Shown here one piece after another: positions 1-4,044 of a stretch of 5,115 nucleotides of DNA; the stretch's first letter is position 1; each line of letters begins with the position of its first letter. The translations under genes and the position numbers were made by a program. The stretch is from Burkholderiales bacterium. Its GTDB lineage: Bacteria; Pseudomonadota; Gammaproteobacteria; Burkholderiales; Burkholderiaceae_F. Location of the stretch: assembly GCA_024641225.1 (NCBI GenBank), contig JAHEDN010000238.1, positions 1 to 5,115 on the forward strand. Reading direction: 5' to 3'. The notes beneath the pieces are model-generated. The model was not told the origin of the DNA and made no database searches. It saw only the letters and a program-made list of their open reading frames with translations.

Positions 1-117
1 ATCACGATGGACGTGGCCCTGATTGCGCCGATCGCGATGGAAGAGGGCCTGCGCTTCGCCGTGCGCGAGGGCGGCCGCACCGTCGGCGCCGGCGTCGTGG
101 CCAAAATCATCGAATAG
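1..117 (+). CDS. tuf: Elongation factor Tu, C-terminal end (partial)
   Basis: This is the last 38 codons of EF-Tu, the GTPase that brings aminoacyl-tRNA to the ribosomal A site. The frame is open from base 1 and ends at TAG 115-117. The visible residues include PIAMEEGLRFAVREGGRTVG followed by AGVVAKIIE, the near-invariant end of EF-Tu domain 3 (the C-terminal beta barrel). The start, GTPase domain and domain 2 lie upstream of the window. Only 15 bases separate the stop from the tRNA-Trp gene and no promoter is visible there, so the tRNA is probably carried on the tuf transcript. Many bacteria have two tuf copies; the position next to tRNA-Trp and secE matches the copy called tufB in E. coli, but the sequence cannot separate the copies. 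Confidence 0.97.
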   Translation: MTMDVALIAPIAMEEGLRFAVREGGRTVGAGVVAKIIE

Positions 118-132
118 GTACGGGATTCGCGC

Positions 133-208
133 AGGGGTATAGCTCAACTGGCAGAGCGTCGGTCTCCAAAACCGAAGGTTGGGGGTTCGATTCCCTCTGC
201 CCCTGCCA
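133..208 (+). tRNA. trpT: tRNA-Trp (anticodon CCA)
   Basis: A complete 76-base cloverleaf can be drawn. The acceptor stem AGGGGTA (133-139) pairs with TGCCCCT (198-204), with one G-U pair. The discriminator is G205 and the CCA end (206-208) is encoded. The anticodon stem TCGGT/ACCGA (159-163/171-175) encloses loop CTCCAAA with anticodon CCA at 166-168, reading UGG. The T arm is GGGGG/CCCTC (181-185/193-197) around TTCGATT. It decodes tryptophan. The gene sits between tuf and secE, the usual place for tRNA-Trp in beta- and gammaproteobacteria. It must be cut out of a longer transcript by RNase P and 3' processing enzymes. Confidence 0.98.
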
Positions 209-217
209 AAGTAACCG

Positions 218-237
218 AGGGGCCCGAGCGGGCCCCT
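218..237 (+). terminator. GC hairpin after tRNA-Trp, possible partial terminator or processing signal
   Basis: AGGGGCCC (218-225) and GGGCCCCT (230-237) form a perfect 8-bp stem with a GAGC loop, starting ten bases after the tRNA CCA end. The following bases are GAGTCGCC with no T run, so it does not look like a strong intrinsic terminator. It could cause partial termination, protect the 3' end of the tRNA precursor, or limit read-through into secE. No separate promoter for secE is apparent downstream, which argues that some transcription passes through. Confidence 0.4.
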
Positions 238-272
238 GAGTCGCCGCCAGCGTGCTTCGGCGGGTGAAGGAC

Positions 273-653
273 ATGAGTACACAGAACATCGAAACGGTGG
301 GAAGCAAAGCGGCCTCGGCGCTGGTGGTGTTGGCGGTAGCGGCGGTGTTGGCCGGTGTACTCGGGTTCAGCTTTCTGACCGACCAGCCGATGCTGAACCG
401 GGTCGGCATTCTCATCGGCGGCCTCCTGCTGGGCCTCGGCATTGCGTGGTTCTCGCCGCCTGGCAAGCAGTTTCTTGGCTTCGCACGCGAGTCGTACGAC
501 GAGACGCGGCGCGTCGTTTGGCCGTCGCGCAAGGAGACCGTCAACATGACCGGCATCGTCTTCGCGCTGGTGGTTGCGATGGCCTTGTTCCTGTTCGTTG
601 TCGACAAGCTTCTTGAGTGGGGTCTGTACGACCTGCTGCTGGGGTGGAAATGA
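273..653 (+). CDS. secE: Preprotein translocase subunit SecE
   Basis: SecE is the small essential subunit of the SecYEG channel in the inner membrane; it clamps SecY and stabilises it. The 126-residue product has three predicted membrane segments (about 14-35, 43-60 and 93-112), as in E. coli SecE. Before the third lies the amphipathic region 70-90 with the family signature VVWPSRKET (81-89). The ending LLGWK is typical of beta relatives as I recall them. I chose ATG 273 because MSTQNIETV aligns with family N-termini. The upstream AAGG (267-270) is only two bases from this ATG, which is unusually close. In-frame GTG codons at 252 and 264 are alternatives, neither with a good ribosome binding site. 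The stop overlaps the nusG start, implying translational coupling. Confidence 0.95.
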   Translation: MSTQNIETVGSKAASALVVLAVAAVLAGVLGFSFLTDQPMLNRVGILIGGLLLGLGIAWFSPPGKQFLGFARESYDETRRVVWPSRKETVNMTGIVFALVVAMALFLFVVDKLLEWGLYDLLLGWK

Positions 654-1228
654 TGAGCGAGGCTGTTACGTCCACCGAGGCCGCAAGAACCGGCGGCGCC
701 AAGCGCTGGTATGTGGTCCATGCCTATTCGGGCATGGAGAAGAGCGTCGCCAAGGCGCTGCAGGAACGGATCGACCGCGAGGGGTTGCAATCTCATTTCG
801 GGCGAATCCTCGTGCCGACCGAAGAGGTGGTCGAGGTCAAGGGCGGCAAGAAGGCGATCACCGAGCGAAGGCTGTACTCAGGCTACGTGCTCGTGGAAAT
901 GGACATGACCGACGAGGCTTGGCACCTGGTCAAGAGCACGCCCAAGGTGACCGGATTCCTGGGGGGCACCGCGAACAGGCCCTCGCCGCTGCCGCAGCGC
1001 GAGGTCGACGAGATCCTGCTGCGCATGCAGGAGGGCTACGAGAAACCGAAGCCGAAGGTGCTGTTCGAAGTGGGCGAGATGGTGCGCGTGAAGGATGGCC
1101 CGTTTGCCGACTTCAACGGCAACGTCGAGGAGGTCAACTATGACAAGAGCCGGGTCCGCGTATCGGTGACGATCTTCGGCCGCTCCACGCCGGTTGACCT
1201 CGAGTTCGGCCAGGTCGAGAAGGTTTGA
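653..1228 (+). CDS. nusG: Transcription termination/antitermination factor NusG
   Basis: NusG binds RNA polymerase, suppresses pausing, assists Rho, and contacts ribosomal protein S10 to couple transcription with translation. The 191-residue product shows the NGN domain (from KRWYVVHAYSGMEKSV at 17-32 to about 122, including GFLGG at 101-105). A linker follows, then a C-terminal KOW domain (about 138-191) with VRVKDGPFADFNGNVEEV. Compared with E. coli NusG (181 residues) there are about ten extra residues between the initial MSEA and the KRWYV strand. There are two consecutive ATGs, at 650 and 653. The second gives the family-like MSEA start and better spacing from the G-rich GGGGTGG (641-647); 650 is the alternative. 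ATG 653 overlaps the last base of the secE TGA. A shared secE-nusG message is standard. Confidence 0.96.
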   Translation: MSEAVTSTEAARTGGAKRWYVVHAYSGMEKSVAKALQERIDREGLQSHFGRILVPTEEVVEVKGGKKAITERRLYSGYVLVEMDMTDEAWHLVKSTPKVTGFLGGTANRPSPLPQREVDEILLRMQEGYEKPKPKVLFEVGEMVRVKDGPFADFNGNVEEVNYDKSRVRVSVTIFGRSTPVDLEFGQVEKV

Positions 1229-1302
1229 TTCTTGTTCGTCGCCTTGTGGCGGCCGTATTCGACCCGCGTCAGTGGTCGCGTTGTGGAAAGTTGCACCGAG
1301 GA

Positions 1303-1329
1303 GTCGAAGTAGGGCGTGCCCGAACCGAC
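1303..1329 (+). promoter_or_regulatory. Candidate hairpin in rplK leader (possible L1 autoregulatory site)
   Basis: In the 124-base nusG-rplK spacer, GTCG (1303-1306) can pair with CGAC (1326-1329). GGG (1312-1314) can pair with CCC (1319-1321) around a CGTG loop, leaving an internal loop AAGTA/GAAC between the stems. It lies 24 bases upstream of the rplK ATG. In E. coli, free L1 represses rplK-rplA by binding a hairpin with an internal loop in this leader. The position fits, but the stems are short and I do not see a convincing match to the L1 target, so this is a weak call. The rest of the spacer (1229-1302) shows no clear sigma-70 promoter. Confidence 0.25.
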
Positions 1330-1352
1330 GCTTGTACTCAAGGAGTCACTGG

Positions 1353-1784
1353 ATGGCCAAGAAGATAGTCGGCTTCATCAAACTGCAGGTCCCGGCCGGC
1401 AAAGCTAATCCTTCGCCGCCGATCGGGCCGGCGCTCGGCCAGCGCGGCCTGAATATCATGGAGTTCTGCAAGGCGTTCAACGCGCAGACCCAGGCTGTCG
1501 AGCCGGGACTGCCGATCCCGGTAGTGATCACGGCGTACGCGGACAAGAGCTTCACGTTCGTGATGAAGACACCGCCGGCGACGATCCTGATCAAGAAGGC
1601 GGCAAAGATCGATAAGGGTTCGCAGCGGCCGCATACCGATAAGGTCGGCAAGATCACGCGGGCGCAGGCCGAGGAGATCGCAAGGACCAAGATGCCGGAC
1701 CTCACGGCAGCCGACCTTGATGCAGCGGTACGGACGATTGCAGGCTCGGCCCGCAGCATGGGCATCACGGTGGAGGGCGTCTAG
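1353..1784 (+). CDS. rplK: 50S ribosomal protein L11
   Basis: L11 binds the GTPase-associated region of 23S rRNA at the base of the L7/L12 stalk. It is needed for factor-dependent GTP hydrolysis and for RelA activation on starved ribosomes. The product has 143 residues. The N-terminal domain contains PSPPIGPALGQRGLNIMEFC (20-39), including the prolines (22, 23, 26) at the thiostrepton site. The C-terminal rRNA-binding domain runs from about 74, with KTPPATILIKKAA (72-84) and the ending ARSMGITVEGV. Although the frame stays open far upstream, ATG 1353 is clear: it gives the invariant MAKK start and follows AAGGAG (1340-1345) with a 7-base gap. The gene directly abuts rplA, the usual L11-L1 pair. 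Confidence 0.98.
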   Translation: MAKKIVGFIKLQVPAGKANPSPPIGPALGQRGLNIMEFCKAFNAQTQAVEPGLPIPVVITAYADKSFTFVMKTPPATILIKKAAKIDKGSQRPHTDKVGKITRAQAEEIARTKMPDLTAADLDAAVRTIAGSARSMGITVEGV

Positions 1785-2480
1785 ATGCCGCGACTGTCCA
1801 AGCGAACCAAGGCAATTCGTGCCAAGGTCGAACTGAACAAGAGCTACGCAGTGCAAGACGCGCTGGCGCTGATCAAGCAGACGGCGACCGCGAAATTCGA
1901 CGAATCGGTCGATGTGGCGGTCGTGCTTGGGGTGGACGCGAAGAAGTCCGATCAGGCCGTGCGTGGCTCCGTGGTCTTGCCGGAAGGAACGGGAAAATCC
2001 GTCCGCGTGGCAGTGTTTGCGCAGGGCGCGAAGGTCGACGAGGCGCGGGCGGCCGGCGCCGACGTGGTCGGCTTCGACGACCTGGCGGCAAAGGTCAAGG
2101 AAGGCTACATGGACTTCGACGTCGTGATCGCTTCGCCGGACGCGATGCGGGTGGTCGGCCAGCTCGGCCAGATCCTCGGGCCGCGCGGGTTGATGCCCAA
2201 CCCGAAGGTCGGCACGGTCACGGCTGACGTGGCCGGGGCCGTGAAGAATGCCAAGGCCGGCCAGGTGCAGTTCCGGACTGACAAGGGCGGCATCGTTCAT
2301 TGCACGATCGGTCGCGCTTCGTTCGAAGCCAGCCGCCTGCGCACCAATCTCGCTGCGCTGATCGAGGCCCTGAACAAGGCCAAGCCGGCTTCGAGCAAGG
2401 GCGTCTTTGTGCGCAAGGTCTCGGTGTCTTCGACGATGGGTATCGGCGTGCGCATCGACCAGGCCAGTCTCAACGCTTGA
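1785..2480 (+). CDS. rplA: 50S ribosomal protein L1
   Basis: L1 forms the mobile L1 stalk that helps release deacylated tRNA from the E site. In many bacteria it also represses its own mRNA. The product has 231 residues, about normal for the family. Domain I is formed by both ends (about 1-66 and 160-231) and domain II by the middle. The L1 signature is visible as GQILGPRGLMPNPKVGTV (128-145), and the end carries SSTMGIGVRID (215-225). The ATG starts at the base after the rplK TAG. Its ribosome binding site GGAGGG (1772-1777) lies inside the last rplK codons, so the two genes are almost certainly translationally coupled. A long antisense frame over this gene and rplK is a codon-bias shadow. 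Confidence 0.98.
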   Translation: MPRLSKRTKAIRAKVELNKSYAVQDALALIKQTATAKFDESVDVAVVLGVDAKKSDQAVRGSVVLPEGTGKSVRVAVFAQGAKVDEARAAGADVVGFDDLAAKVKEGYMDFDVVIASPDAMRVVGQLGQILGPRGLMPNPKVGTVTADVAGAVKNAKAGQVQFRTDKGGIVHCTIGRASFEASRLRTNLAALIEALNKAKPASSKGVFVRKVSVSSTMGIGVRIDQASLNA

Positions 2481-2494
2481 TAGAAGGAATCGGT

Positions 2495-2516
2495 GGGTCT
2501 GGCGTTGGCCGGACCC
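2495..2516 (+). terminator. Terminator-like hairpin after rplA
   Basis: GGGTCTGGC (2495-2503) and GCCGGACCC (2508-2516) pair over 9 bp with one G-U pair and a GTTG loop, starting 15 bases after the rplA stop. There is no T run: the next bases are GAAAAGGGC, whose GGG could also pair with the CCC at 2514-2516. It may be a weak terminator, a 3' end stabiliser for the rplKA message, or the first element of the long rplJ leader. Confidence 0.45.
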
Positions 2517-2533
2517 GAAAAGGGCTTTGGGCA

Positions 2534-2849
2534 GCGTTGCCGGAAACGGCGGCGCGGCTGTCAAAGACCGCTGGAAGAAAGTCGAGCCCTGGACGCAAAG
2601 CGTCGAGCGTGAAGTGTCCGGGCAGGCCTTCGTTAATCCCCGGCAGTTGCGGCAAGCGTGCACGTTCGACGCCAGACGCTTGACGATCGGCGCGCCGGAT
2701 CCAGCGCAGACGGTGAACCCGAAGAGAGTTTTTGCGTTGTGCGCTCCGTCAGGGGCAAGCGGCTCAAGGGCATCTCGATTGGTCGCCGGGTTTTGAACCG
2801 GTGCGGATGCCGCGAGGCGAGCACCAATTGACTAGATGGAGCCAGTACC
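2534..2849 (+). promoter_or_regulatory. rplJ leader RNA (L10 leader type), autoregulatory
   Basis: This stretch between rplA and rplJ has no credible gene. It holds a chain of hairpins and blocks I recognise from betaproteobacterial rplJ leaders: GTCAAAGACCG (2560-2570), CGTTAATCC (2631-2639), GCGCAGACGGTGAACCCGAA (2704-2723) and CAGGGGCAAGCGGCTC (2750-2765). Hairpins include GCGTTGCCG-GAAA-CGGCGGCGC (2534-2555) with a GNRA loop, CCTGGAC/GTCCGGG (2588-2594/2616-2622), GGTT-TTG-AACC (2789-2799), and GGTGC/GCACC (2800-2804/2821-2825) just before the ribosome binding site. In E. coli the L10-(L12)4 complex binds a leader here and represses translation of rplJ and, by coupling, rplL. I infer the same role. 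The exact ends and transcription start are not visible. Confidence 0.72.
2653..2682 (+). repeat. Inverted repeat (extra stem) inside the rplJ leader
   Basis: CAAGCGT (2653-2659) and ACGCTTG (2676-2682) form a perfect 7-bp stem, with a small inner CGT-TCG-ACG hairpin at 2663-2671. It lies between two leader blocks (TTAATCC and GCGCAGACGG) that I remember as nearly contiguous in Burkholderia-like leaders. The segment is flanked by the imperfect copies ATCCCCGGCAG (2636-2646) and ATCCAGCGCAG (2699-2709), 8 of 11 identical. This suggests a lineage-specific insertion or duplication. Confidence 0.5.
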
Positions 2850-3380
2850 GTGGGTATGAACCGGCAGCAGAAGGCGGCCAAGGTCGAGGAAGTCTCCGCC
2901 CTAGTGGCGAAGGCGCACACGATCGTCGTGGCCGAATACCGAGGTCTGGATGTGGAGTCGGTCACCAAGCTGCGCAGGCAGGCGCGCGGCGAGGGTGTCC
3001 AGTTGCGGGTGCTCAAGAACACCCTGGCGCGTCGCGCCGTCAGTGGCACAGCGTTCGCCGGCTTGTCCGACAAACTTGTCGGACCGCTGATGTACTGCTT
3101 TTCCGCTGATCCGGTAGCGGCCGCCAAGGTCCTTGCGAGCTTCGCAAAGGACAACGACAAGCTCGTGCTGAAGGCTGGCGCAATGCCCGATTTCGTGATG
3201 GACGAAGCGGGCGTGAAGTCGCTGGCCACGATGCCGAGCCGCGAAGAGCTGCTCGCGAAGCTGATGGCAACCATGCAGGCGCCAATCGGCCAGTTCGTCC
3301 GCACGCTGAACGAGGTGCCCGCGCGCTTCGTCCGCACGCTGGCGGCGGTCCGCGACGCGAAGGAGCAGGCCCCGGCTTGA
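2850..3380 (+). CDS. rplJ: 50S ribosomal protein L10
   Basis: L10 anchors the L7/L12 dimers to 23S rRNA at the base of the factor-binding stalk, and with L12 represses its own mRNA. The product has 176 residues. The N-terminal rRNA-binding domain carries AEYRGL (28-33) and the signature LRVLKNTLARRA (52-63). The C-terminal part begins at MPSREELLAKL (128-138) and continues as a helix that binds L12 dimers. I chose GTG 2850 because MGMN aligns with the family M-x-L-N start and GGAG (2838-2841) is 8 bases upstream; ATG 2856 would be 14 bases away. E. coli L10 has 165 residues. The extra length lies mainly in the C-terminal helix, where FVRTL occurs twice 11 residues apart. It is probably cotranscribed with rplL. 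Confidence 0.97.
   Translation: MGMNRQQKAAKVEEVSALVAKAHTIVVAEYRGLDVESVTKLRRQARGEGVQLRVLKNTLARRAVSGTAFAGLSDKLVGPLMYCFSADPVAAAKVLASFAKDNDKLVLKAGAMPDFVMDEAGVKSLATMPSREELLAKLMATMQAPIGQFVRTLNEVPARFVRTLAAVRDAKEQAPA
3294..3341 (+). repeat. 33-base-period repeat in the L12-binding helix of rplJ
   Basis: The 15 bases TTCGTCCGCACGCTG occur identically at 3294-3308 and 3327-3341, exactly 33 bases (11 codons) apart and in frame. They encode FVRTL at residues 149-153 and 160-164. With the preceding LMATMQAPIGQ (138-148) the helix shows three successive 11-residue units. This looks like an in-frame duplication of one L7/L12-dimer binding unit. The bases after the shared 15 have diverged, so the duplication is not very recent, unless the identity reflects codon bias. 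Confidence 0.7.
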
Positions 3381-3437
3381 CCCCCGCCCCATCCCGAATC
3401 CGATCAACACAAACACAGCGCATCAGGAGTTACTGCA

Positions 3438-3821
3438 ATGGCACTTTCAAACACCGAAATCCTCGACGTGATCGCCGCCAAGTCGGTTCTCGAAGTCAGC
3501 GAGCTGATCAAGATGATGGAAGAGAAGTTTGGCGTCTCGGCAGCGGCTGCTGCTGTCGCCGTGGCCGCTCCGGCGGCCGGCGGCGGCGCGGCGGCGGCGG
3601 CTGAAGAGCAGACCGAATTCACCGTCGTGCTCGCCGAAACCGGGCCCAACAAAGTCAACGTCATCAAGGCGGTTCGCGAACTGACCGGTCTGGGCCTGAA
3701 GGAAGCGAAGGATCTGGTCGATGGCGCGCCCAAACCCGTCAAGGAGGGCGTGAACAAGGCCGACGCCGAGGCAGCGAAGAAGAAGCTGGAAGAGGCAGGC
3801 GCCAAGGTGCAGGTCAAGTAA
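3438..3821 (+). CDS. rplL: 50S ribosomal protein L7/L12
   Basis: L7/L12 is the multi-copy, flexible stalk protein that recruits IF2, EF-Tu, EF-G and RF3 and stimulates their GTPase activity. The product has 127 residues. Residues 1-33 form the dimerisation domain that binds the L10 helix. Residues 34-58 are an Ala/Gly-rich hinge (SAAAAAVAVAAPAAGGGAAA and on). Residues 59-127 form the globular factor-binding domain, with KVNVIKAVRELTGLGLKEAK at 72-91. K72, V73, I76, K77 and R80 match the E. coli factor-contact residues K65, V66, I69, K70 and R73. AGGAG (3425-3429) lies 8 bases before the ATG. The 57-base gap after rplJ is A/C-rich and shows no structure or promoter, consistent with cotranscription and coupled regulation with rplJ. 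Confidence 0.98.
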   Translation: MALSNTEILDVIAAKSVLEVSELIKMMEEKFGVSAAAAAVAVAAPAAGGGAAAAAEEQTEFTVVLAETGPNKVNVIKAVRELTGLGLKEAKDLVDGAPKPVKEGVNKADAEAAKKKLEEAGAKVQVK

Positions 3822-3832
3822 CGATGGTGCAC

Positions 3833-3858
3833 GGGCGGCGGCTTTGCCGCTGCCGCCC
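3833..3858 (+). terminator. GC-rich hairpin just after rplL
   Basis: GGGCGGCGGC (3833-3842) pairs with GCTGCCGCCC (3849-3858) over 10 bp with one G-U pair and a TTTGCC loop, 11 bases after the rplL stop. No T run follows; the next base begins another hairpin. It could pause RNA polymerase, give partial termination before rpoB, or protect the 3' end of the rplJL message. In E. coli most transcripts end in an attenuator in this spacer, leaving more L7/L12 than RpoB. Confidence 0.5.
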
Positions 3859-3931
3859 CGAAGTCTTCGCCGGAAGACTTCGATGCGCGCTCGACGGCAT
3901 GAAAGCCAACGAGCGCGCATCAAAGTCTTCC
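3859..3931 (+). promoter_or_regulatory. Two mutually exclusive stems in the rplL-rpoB spacer
   Basis: CGAAGTCTTC (3859-3868) and GAAGACTTCG (3873-3882) form a perfect 10-bp hairpin with a GCCG loop. The same middle arm is also part of a much longer stem: bases 3872-3893 pair with 3910-3931 at 21 of 22 positions (one C-A mismatch at 3881/3922), enclosing a 16-base loop that holds a small GGC/GCC hairpin. The two folds cannot coexist in full. The long, nearly perfect duplex resembles an RNase III substrate; in E. coli RNase III cuts the message between rplL and rpoB. The shared arm makes a two-state switch possible, but that is inference. A dispersed repeat element (REP-like) is another possibility. 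Confidence 0.6.
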
Positions 3932-3962
3932 CCTGATGAGCGGACAACACGCGCGGCACATC

Positions 3963-3990
3963 GCCACGCGGGGCACTTGCCTCGCGTGGC
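3963..3990 (+). terminator. Attenuator-like hairpin before rpoB
   Basis: GCCACGCGGGGC (3963-3974) pairs with GCCTCGCGTGGC (3979-3990) along all 12 positions, with one G-U pair and an ACTT loop, followed by TTTCC. The T run is short, so I read it as a leaky intrinsic terminator or pause site. It ends 54 bases before the rpoB ATG, in the place where E. coli has the attenuator that lowers RNA polymerase synthesis relative to ribosomal protein synthesis. The remaining bases up to rpoB show no clear promoter. Confidence 0.55.
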
Positions 3991-4044
3991 TTTCCGCGCC
4001 TTGCTCGCCCGCAGCCTGTTGATTTCACCCTGAACGGAGCGCCC

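Noticed and set aside
1232..1261. TTGTTC (1232) with TATTCG (1256) as a promoter before rplK
   Set aside because: The -10 match is only three of six positions and the -35 is imperfect. E. coli has a promoter in this spacer, but the sequence does not support placing one here.
1338..2663. 441-codon open frame on the minus strand across rplK and rplA
   Set aside because: It lies opposite two certain ribosomal protein genes, its product is rich in Arg/His/Leu/Asp with no recognisable domain, and such antisense frames are expected from GC-rich codon usage.
2680..2708. TTGACG (2680-2685) as a -35 box for an rplJ promoter
   Set aside because: At 16-18 bases downstream there is only GC-rich AGCGCAG with no -10-like hexamer, and the motif is part of the 2653-2682 hairpin.
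2300..2796. Plus-strand frames running from rplA into the rplJ leader
   Set aside because: They are out of frame with rplA and extend through structured leader sequence, with no plausible ribosome binding site or recognisable domain.
3824..4033. 69-codon plus-strand frame in the rplL-rpoB spacer
   Set aside because: It starts three bases after the rplL stop with no ribosome binding site and is made of hairpin arms. Its Arg/Ala-rich product has no recognisable features.
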